DNA of 64,000 bases, taken from the NCBI GenBank assembly GCA_963082975.1, contig OY720348.1, forward strand, positions 56,819,564 to 56,883,563. Reading direction: 5' to 3'. Under the pieces are notes generated by a model, which worked only from the letters and a program-made list of their open reading frames with translations, ran no database searches and was not told the origin of the DNA. Below, in pieces: positions 56,812 through 64,000 of the stretch (the first letter of the stretch is position 1; every line of letters starts with the position of its first letter). The stretch is from Labia minor (Eukaryota > Arthropoda > Insecta > Dermaptera > Spongiphoridae). Made by a program: the position numbers and the translations under genes.

Positions 56812-57118
56812 AAGATGCCATGCAGTCTTGGAACAATATACTTAACTGTCGTGGTCCCGGATTTAAATCCAATTTCTGGCAAGGAAATATTTTTAGTTAA
56901 GGGCTATGGAATTGAGGTATAGTAACGCAAAAATGTTATTGTGTTGAAGGTTCTGTTTTTGTGCAATCAGCCGGTTGAGAAATAAAAAGTAGCGGCCTTC
57001 GATCAATAAAATCAAGATATGGGTTAAGAGGATTCGTTGTACTGATCATACAAATACTTTATTTCGCTTAGGCGGTATTTGACTTACAAAAGCGCTGTCC
57101 AGAAAAGCCAGAAGTTTG
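56812..57118 (+). repeat. SINE S1-like element
   Basis: GATGCCATGCAGTCTTGGAA with a degenerate B box (GGATTTAAATCC) forms a possible tRNA-like head. TAGCGGCCTTCGATCAATAA, AATCAAGATATGGGTTAAGA and TTGTACTGATCATAC are S1 body blocks. The end CAAAAGCGCTGTCC matches the S1 tail. Confidence 0.6.
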
Positions 57119-57165
57119 TTTTTTTGTAATAATTAATTAATTAATATTTTCATTTAAATGAGTTA

Positions 57166-57196
57166 AATTAATATATATATATATATATATATATTA
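57166..57196. repeat. (TA)n microsatellite
   Basis: About 25 bp of TA repeats. Confidence 0.85.
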
Positions 57197-57199
57197 TAG

Positions 57200-58435
57200 G
57201 AATATACATTTTTTAGCTTTCTAATACATCTTTCAAAAAAAAAAATAAAAAAAAAAAATAATAATAAATAAATAAGTAACGAGGAAGGTTGTGAACTACC
57301 TCATTAGTCTCACGACCGGATTCCATCAAGATTTATTTTGCTGGAATGGCTTTTTGCGAAATACTAACTTTATTTATCCAATCTTGGATCGAAACGATAA
57401 AGTCGCCCCCTAGAGAGAGCAATGGGTTGTTAAAGATTAATTAAAAACTTTCCGTGAGGACCTCCTATTTATTTTAATTTCATATCTTTTTTTTTCCCTT
57501 CTTCTATTTATGTTTATTTCAATTTTTGATTGATAATTTTCCATCCATCAAATAAACTTTATATATTAATTGCTATTAAATATTTATTTATTTCTGGTTA
57601 TAGGAAGTTTTTAAAACTTTCGTAATTATGTTACTTTTTTTTAATGTGATATTGAATTATATATATATATAAAACAATTCAATTAATATCCAATCTGGTC
57701 CAATATGTGTCTGCTGCAAACTAACACTATCACACAGGCACATCCACAGGCGTTGTTGGAATGCATTCAAACTTTTCTAATAAAAGTAAAGGATAAGAAA
57801 AGTTGCCGACTTTTTGCTTACCTTTTATAATAATTTAATTAATAAGTTGTTCCGGTGGTTGATGTTTATCAGTTAGCTTATCACGTCCATGCATCATAAC
57901 TACTGTGAATTGGTGGTCTATTGTAATGATTTATTAAGTGAATGAAATTTTAATTATTCAATGAAATTTTTTAGTTTTTTTTAGTCAGATTCGTAGATTT
58001 TAATTAGAAACTTTTTTTTCTTATTTTTTTTTTATTTAGAAAAGAAAATTGAGAATATGTTTTTCTCTTATCTAGGTTTTTTCGGATAATAAAAAATTTC
58101 AAATAAAATAAATATTATAGTATATTGTTTTTAGAGAGTGAATTTAAAAAGTCACCTCTCTATAGGAGAAAGCACTCTTTATATTTCGTTATTTTAGTAG
58201 GCAAGATCACAAGAAGTTGGTAATGCTTAGATAAGGAGAGGGAATTAATTTTCTCAATACCTGGGACTGATTTTCAAATTTTGAATACCCAAATAAACAA
58301 CTGTTAAGTAGAAATGCTTTGAAATTTGAAAAAAAAATCCAAATCCTGGAATCAATGCCGTTTTATATTCATATGTTACGAATGATAACTTAGCACTTTC
58401 TTGCCTACTAGTGACGTCACAATGTTTTCCCATGT
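57200..58435. other. Intergenic DNA
   Basis: AT-rich with less biased patches at about 57275-57465 and 57695-57900. No ORF over 60 codons or recognised element. Confidence 0.35.
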
Positions 58436-58444
58436 ATATATAAA

Positions 58445-58600
58445 TTAATAAGTGAATTTTGTAAATAAAACCACATATTGATATTTTATTGTAAATTTAT
58501 TCAAAAAATGCATAACGTTTCGATTGCTACTTTTGCAATATTTATCAAGCGAATGCACTGTCCGAGCGTCCAGTGCTGACTATAAATTAACATAATTGAA
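58445..58600 (+). repeat. Penelope-like terminal segment
   Basis: AATAAGTGAATTTTGTAAAT, then TATTGATATTTTATTG, then ATAACGTTTCGATTGCTACT and TTTGCAATATTTATCAAGCG. The ACGTTTCGATTGC core with the later ATCAAG motif is the type of terminal sequence seen in Penelope-like elements. The first part is the same as the arms of the 5.2-kb foldback. Confidence 0.55.
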
Positions 58601-58619
58601 TTTATTTAAAATTCTCCAA

Positions 58620-59185
58620 AATATTTTATCTTATTATACTAGCAAAAATATATATACATATTTCTATTTTTAAAATATTAAACCGCTCTAAGGATTTTTT
58701 TGAAATTCTCACCATAGATAATTTTTACAAAGAAAAATCAAACTGTATTAGTTTCAGCCACGGGAAAAATCCTCATTGTTAGTTTTTTGTTAATTTAAAT
58801 AAGAATTTTAATAATAAAAAAATGGCGCTGGGTAACCCCGGACAGCGCTTCCTTAAATACAAAACATTATAAATAAAATAAAAATATTTATTTTAATAAT
58901 ATTTTTAAAAAAATTATGAAATATATATTATGTTATATCCACAGACCATACTTTTCTGTCTTTCGGTGTATTAATACGTACGATTAAGGGCTGTATGTTT
59001 TATGACTATTTTTTTTTTATTTTATGCTTTTTTAAATTATTTGAAATTGTTTCATATATTTTGTCATTTTGTTATTTATTTTAAATAATAATCTTAATAT
59101 TAAATATTCATTAATCATAATGAATCATTTTTTCATGTACCGAGCTGCGGCTCGGTGGACCAGGAATTTAATTTTATAATATCAA
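58620..59185 (+). repeat. Repeat B, shorter copy
   Basis: TATCTTATTATACTAGCAAA at the left, then an AACCGCTCTAAGGATT block and GGTAACCCCGGACAGCGCTT. AGACCATACTTTTCTGTC follows, and the copy ends at the palindrome CCGAGCTGCGGCTCGG, then TGGACCAGG. Confidence 0.8.
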
Positions 59186-59189
59186 ATTG

Positions 59190-59710
59190 TCTACATGAAA
59201 GGTGTTTCTTTTTTATTGAAAATTTCACATGTTGCACTTTTTGTAACTGCAGGGACTATCATTTTTTTATTTTTTATTTTTTTAAATCGAGCTAATATGT
59301 AGTGGGTTTTAAGTTAAATTTTCTTGGAGAAAATTTTCCCTGGGCACAATTTATTAATTCAACCACTTGAAATCGTGGAATTTATGTTTATATAAACAAT
59401 TTATTGTTTTTATGAATGACATTAAAACAATTTTTTTTAGTAATAATTTACTATACTAAAATATGTAGTTAAACATCCTCTAATTATTAATCAACAAAAT
59501 TTAACCAATTAAACGTTTTTTTTAATTTAAACAAATTTCATAATTCCTTAAATATTATATTATGGTGAATTATGTTTATATTTTAATTGGTGCATTAGGA
59601 TAACTTAACTAGCGCATGCAACTAATAAATCAGGAGTCCAGTGTACGAGAATAACAAGAGAAAAAATTCCAATTAATTTAATTTAAAGAACATTTTTTCT
59701 CTAACTCGAG
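59190..59710. other. AT-rich intergenic DNA
   Basis: Nothing recognised. Confidence 0.4.
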
Positions 59711-59714
59711 GAGT

Positions 59715-59790
59715 AGCGGGCGGACCTTCTCTATGATCCGGATAGAGTTTGGTCCACTTCAGGGAAGCAACCCTGCAAGCCACGGCTTTT
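59715..59790 (+). other. Stand-alone stem-loop domain related to repeat A
   Basis: GGACC (59722-59726) pairs with GGTCC (59751-59755). Inside it CTCTAT (59729-59734) pairs perfectly with ATAGAG (59742-59747) around GATCCGG. CAGGG/CCCTG (59760-59764 and 59771-59775) and AAGC-CACG-GCTT follow. The order, loop GATCC and spacing match repeat A, but the outer stem and last stem use different bases that still pair. The 66-codon ORF at 59733-59933 overlaps and is not supported. Confidence 0.5.
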
Positions 59791-59939
59791 CATCGCCTTC
59801 CATTGAGAAAGTCGCGTCTAAAACCCTAATCAAATCCCAATCCTATCAATTCAATATTAAAAATCGTTCACATATCCCCCTCACTCTCGGATTTGTTCGA
59901 GTTCACATCACCGATAGACGGGAGACTATCTAAATTAGC

Positions 59940-60585
59940 AGACCCCACAAGGGATAAATGCTAGGATGAAGAAGGTTTGTATTTTAATTCATATAGATAA
60001 AAAATGAAAATAAAATGTAAAAAAAAACTCATCACTAAAACAGTAAATTATACATGTGTCTGAACAGGCCCAGGGGTCCTGTCACCTGCTTTTTTCCAAC
60101 CCGATTAAATGCATTGAAAAATAACGTTTTAATTGAAAATTATATTAAATGACAAATAATTTATAATATTAAAGATAATGGTTTTATTATTATTTTTATT
60201 AATACTTTAAGTCACAATTTATCATAAAATAAAATAATTTATTTAGTAAACGATAAATTCTCTATTGTATAATATAAAATTTTACTTCTTATATATATAT
60301 ATATATATGCATAGGTATATATGTGTATATACATATATAAATGTTTTTAATTATAATTTATAGGAAACGATTAAAATTTCTTTTTATTTATTTATTTATT
60401 AAATAAAAGAGAAAAATAAAATAGGAAAATAGAAAATATTTTCTATTTGTATAATGAATCATATCTTTTTTAATTATATTCTTTCTCTTTCTTTTTATAT
60501 ATTATATTTAATTATATTCTCTTCTTTATATATTTTATAGTTGTGTTTGTTGATAACTGAGAAATTATTTGGAATATAATATACA
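59940..60585. other. AT-rich intergenic DNA
   Basis: TA/TG tracts at about 60290-60340. No gene recognised. Confidence 0.4.
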
Positions 60586-60589
60586 AGTG

Positions 60590-60760
60590 TTACACCCGGA
60601 TAAAAGAAAAGGTAAATTCATGCTGTCCCCTGTCTCCGCCATATCCCCCGCACTTCGGTAAGAAGAGAAACCCTTCCAGACGATATCAGTTACTTCCCAT
60701 CGGGTATGTTTACATCCCACAAGAATATTCATTTCCCATTGGGATAGAAAACTTTCTTCG
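60590..60760. other. GC-richer patch
   Basis: Contains CCCCTGTCTCCGCCATATCC and a repeated TTCCCATNGGG pattern (60695 and 60731). No ORF; possibly regulatory. Confidence 0.25.
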
Positions 60761-60764
60761 AAAA

Positions 60765-62015
60765 TACTTAATGTAAATTTTTAATTAATGAAACGTATTT
60801 AAGTAATTAATTAGAGAAAAACAAGTGAAGTTAATAATGTTCTAATAAATTGATTGATTGGATGAAGAGCAGAATGGAGTTTATAAAGTTACATGAAAAA
60901 AGAGAGAGAGAGAGAAAGAGAAAAGATCAAATAGGAAAAAAAAACTCGAAAATCTCGGGAAGGAGGTGTAATTAAAGAGAAATTGATATAATTAGACACT
61001 GGAAAAAAAATCTTTAAACATATTTAAAACGGAGATCTCGATGTTAATTAATTATATCAATATGAATATATATATTCCCTTTGGAGAGATACAATTAATC
61101 TCAATGGCAGAGAGCAATTAACATGACCTTAGAATCAAAACCAAGATAATGAGGATCGAAATTTTTCGCTTTTTTATTTTTTTTTTTTTTTTAAATCTTT
61201 CAAATCAAAACCTAACAGGTTACTATGAAAGATTTTTATTTATATTTTAAATTTCAAAATTTAGAATACAAATATTCGCATATGAATAGCACATATGTAA
61301 ATCTTTTTTTATTTATTTTTCTAATTTTATTATGATCATTAATATTACTATTATTATTATTATTATTATTATTTTTATCATTTAAATTCTAAATTAAGTT
61401 GCAAATCATATTAAATTTTGACATAATTTAATTATTTACCTTTAAATGTTTTTTTTAAACAATATTTATGAGAAAAAAAGAGAAAAAACAAATTATTTAA
61501 ATTTTAATTTAAAATGATTCATTTTCAAACATTACAATCAATCTTCATATAAAAAATTTTAAATGTATTTTATGAAAATGATGAAATATGATGGTTTATA
61601 CTTTCATTTGAAAAATAATATTACTACTGTAATATCGCGTTCCCCCCCCCCTCCTTTTTAATACCGACAGTTACGGTCCAAGGGCCTGAGTGTCTGACAT
61701 ACACCTAAGATACTGCTTTTATATAAAAAAAAAATTAAACAATCAACAAAAAATAAAAAACATAATATATTATTATTCTTTTTTTTTTAGATTTATATAT
61801 TTACAAAAACAAAAAAATATGATATCTTCATCAACAAACAAAAAAAAAATAAGTAATTTAACAATAAAAAAATATATATTATATTATTGATAATATTTAT
61901 ATAATTACAAAAAAAAAATAGAGGTAAAAAAAATAAAATAGGATATTTTTTCATCAAAGAAAGAAAAGAGAAAAAAATTAATATTATAAATTTAATTACA
62001 AAAGAAATTATAAAC
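60765..62015. other. AT-rich intergenic DNA
   Basis: GA, T, (TTA)n and C-run (61641-61651) simple sequences. ORFs at 61690 and 61793 are rich in K, N, I and F only because of base composition. Confidence 0.45.
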
Positions 62016-62019
62016 AATT

Positions 62020-62222
62020 CTATCTGGGGTTTATGATACAGAGTCAACCCAGTCTCCGAAATCAAAATACTGGAAGTACTTGATTAAAAGTAGCGCCTTC
62101 GATTAAGAAAATCAAGATAAAGGTTGATAGGACCCGTTCTACTCTGATCACAGGACACCTAATTAATATTACCAACTTGATAGATGCTCTCCTTGCGTAG
62201 AATGTACAAAGTCAAAGGTTTT
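62020..62222 (+). repeat. SINE S1, 3' two-thirds
   Basis: ACAGAGTCAACCCAGTCTCC, TAGCGCCTTCGATTAAGAAA, AAAGGTTGATAGGACCCGTT, TGATCACAGGACACCTAATT, CCAACTTGATAGATGCTCTC and CAAAGTCAAAGGTTTTG follow in the S1 order. The tRNA-like head is missing. Confidence 0.75.
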
Positions 62223-62224
62223 GT

Positions 62225-63240
62225 TTTTTATAATAATAATTATAATAAAACTGAATAATTGAGGTTATGTTGACTAATACATTTGTATAAATTCTTATAA
62301 ATATTTTCATGAATTATTTACTTATAATAACATGATCGAAAATTAATAATTTACAATGAATTTTGTGAGATTCTTGAAAATAATCTGATTATTCTTTTTA
62401 ACAATTAAAATTAATTTAATTTATTTTATTTAAATTTAAATTTAAATTATATGTGCATTTGCAATAATGAATTTGTATATACTTACTTATATATAAATAT
62501 ATATTTACAAACATAAACGAAATGATTATTTGAATTAATATGGTGCAAGAGGATGAAAATAACGAAAAAATATTTCTGAGAATTTTATTTATAGAATAAA
62601 CCATTGAAACAATACCTGTATCTAGACCAAGAACTCGGTGCAGTGTCAATATAAAGTATAAATTTGAAAGAATTGGGAGAAATTAGAAATTGGAGGGTGC
62701 TCACATAATAAACAAAATTGAAGGAACATGGGTTTTGTGGTCAAGTTCTTTCGAATTCACTAGCACGACAGAGTTAACTTTATGTTAACCAATCAACTTA
62801 TTATTTTTTAGAATTAAATATAGTTTTTCTGAATTTATTTATCTAATTACACCTTTGCATAGACATATATAGCTATGATGCCCATGTGTATCGTCACATT
62901 AATAAGTTAATTTTCTATTATATAATAAATAATAAACTTTACATATTAAGAGAGTTTTGATCACAAACCTAATAACTTTCGATTCCCCCTTCTCTCAAGA
63001 AACTAAAAGTAATGAAGTTAACAACGAAAGATGAAACGTTCACCATTTGTATGTTGTCTTCCTTCATTATTATTATATTCATATCTATAATACTAATTGT
63101 GGTGTGTTGATGGTCTTTGTTTGTCCTCATATTACATCAATAGTCTGAAGATAACAATATTGAAATAATGATAATAAAATATTATTATTATAATATTAAT
63201 TTCAAATTTCAATTTACTTTTTTTTTACTTTACTATATTT
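62225..63240. other. AT-rich intergenic DNA
   Basis: Nothing recognised; the minus ORF at 62416-62649 lacks motifs. Confidence 0.4.
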
Positions 63241-63245
63241 TTCGC

Positions 63246-63402
63246 CATTCTTTTCTCCCCCATTCTAGCCACATGTCCTGCCCACCGCAGCCTTCTCGAT
63301 TTTATAATTCTAACTATATCTGGAGATGCATAGAGGTCATGCAGTTCCTCGTTATGCAGTGTCCGCCATTCCCCGGTGATCTCATCTTTAGCGCTTTGTC
63401 AA
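63246..63402 (-). pseudogene. LINE (non-LTR retrotransposon) ORF2 C-terminal fragment
   Basis: On the minus strand the sequence reads SAKDEITGEWRTLHNEELHD, LYASPDIVRIIKSRR and LRWAGHVARMGEKRMA without a stop. The LRWAGHVARMG block after WR.LHNEELHDLY is a well-known C-terminal signature of endonuclease/reverse-transcriptase proteins from arthropod LINEs. The match ends in AT-rich DNA on the left and in the 63.41-63.6 kb repeat on the right, so only about 50 codons remain. The 146-codon plus-strand frame over this region is antisense and not a gene. Confidence 0.85.
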
Positions 63403-63404
63403 CG

Positions 63405-63605
63405 GATCGTACTGGCAAGGCCCATTCTAGAAGCTGCAAAACGGGCATTTGTCCGGCAGAAAATCTGAAGGGCGGCATTTTGTTAATGAATGTAATAAAT
63501 TTTACTAATATAGGGGCGCCAATTTATTTATTTGCCCAGGGCGCTGAAAATACTAGAGCTGACGCTGGTACTGGAAGCACCATAGATCAGCTGTCACCAC
63601 ATTTT
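63405..63605 (-). mobile_element. Possible MITE-like repeat
   Basis: On the minus strand CAGCGTCAGCTCTAGTATTT and GCGCCCTGGGCAAAT resemble the frequent invertebrate repeat with CAGGGCCGGCTCTAG-like ends and GCGCCCTGGGC inside. GGGCCTTGCCAGTACGATCC lies at the other side. No clear target duplication. Confidence 0.4.
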
Positions 63606-63609
63606 TAAG

Positions 63610-64000
63610 AATTTCGGACACAGAATTCATTATTTTAGGTGACGAGGAGAAAAAAACTTGTTCAGAAAAAAAAGATTGTAAAAACCAATAAATAGGAGAA
63701 AAGTAAAACTTTCGTGAATGATACAATGTTTGTTTACACGTTTAGTACGGTTTTTAGAGTGCAGATGAAGCTTACCTGAGCAAAGTTAAGGACAGGTACT
63801 GTCCGCTTACTTTTACACAGACCGTGTAAACTATAGAACAGCTGATTTTTTTATTTATTAAAAAGTTTCATTACTCAACTAACGATCTGATACCAACTCT
63901 TTTTTACCGACCGACGATAGTAAGGGAGGTATTGTTTAGAACTCAACTAGGGGTGTCCATCTGTCTTTCATTACATTACTGAAATCAATCCAGATTCATC
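63610..64000. other. Intergenic right edge
   Basis: Contains TTTACACG (63743) and CGTGTAAA (63823) as inverted repeats about 80 bp apart, and CCGACCGACGATAGTAAGGG (63909-63928), a sequence also found at about 8.02 kb and, in part, at 21.30 kb. No gene recognised. Confidence 0.35.

Noticed and set aside
63168-63608. 146-codon plus-strand ORF as a gene
   Set aside because: Its second half is antisense to a LINE fragment and a MITE-like repeat, and its start is an AT-rich Tyr/Ile/Phe run.

Overview
This window reads as gene-poor, very AT-rich eukaryotic nuclear DNA from an invertebrate, most likely an arthropod. There is no bacterial-style gene layout. Long (TA)n, (ATT)n, (CA)n and poly-A tracts are frequent, and almost everything recognisable is a mobile element or a decayed copy. 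The transposon set (mariner of several lineages, a Tigger/pogo element, hAT MITEs, tRNA-derived SINEs, Penelope-like ends, a LINE fragment, Helentron-like elements) is typical of arthropods. The species cannot be fixed from sequence alone; a sea-louse-like copepod is one possibility, offered only as a guess. I found no host protein-coding gene I could name. A few GC-richer islands (about 1.16-1.44, 4.3-4.55, 23.05-23.37, 30.4-30.75, 34.77-35.06, 51.36-51.64 and 60.59-60.76 kb) are the best places to look for host exons or regulatory DNA.

Layout. 0-6 kb: hAT MITEs (1.9, 5.3 kb), a tandem duplication with a Penelope-like end (3.2-3.75 kb) and a small foldback (5.2 kb). 6-15.3 kb: copies of a Helentron-associated (HINE/DINE-1-like) family, repeat A copy 1 (10.5 kb) and a short SINE (12.3 kb). 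15.8-19.8 kb: repeat A copy 2, an inverted SINE pair, and a deleted mariner inside another SINE. 21.7-22.6 kb: a partly tandem HINE pair. 23.5-28.2 kb: two copies of repeat B, one hit by a deleted mariner, plus a second mariner type. 29.2-31.7 kb: three hAT MITEs, two chained through the same 8-bp target. 32.4-36 kb: a tandem duplication, a SINE, and a HINE hit by a hAT MITE. 36.5-37.6 kb: a Tigger deletion derivative carrying the longest ORF. 37.7-42.4 kb: foldbacks, a 246-bp palindrome, repeats D and E, and a tRNA SINE. 43-50 kb: a HINE, a mariner 3' fragment, repeat A copy 3, repeat B pieces and a second copy of the 25-kb mariner. 51.9-63.6 kb: SINEs, a hAT MITE, a tandem duplication, a Penelope-like end, repeat B, a stand-alone relative of the repeat A structured domain, and a LINE C-terminal fragment at the right edge.

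No recognised element is autonomous: all mariner copies and the Tigger have lost catalytic residues, and the HINEs, MITEs and SINEs would depend on enzymes encoded elsewhere. Three observations stand out. A HINE-like family has asymmetric inverted repeats and a terminal stem-loop. A stem-loop domain is shared by repeat A and an isolated 59.7-kb locus, with paired sequence changes that suggest a conserved RNA fold. Two mariner copies share one internal deletion, which suggests the deleted form itself was amplified.
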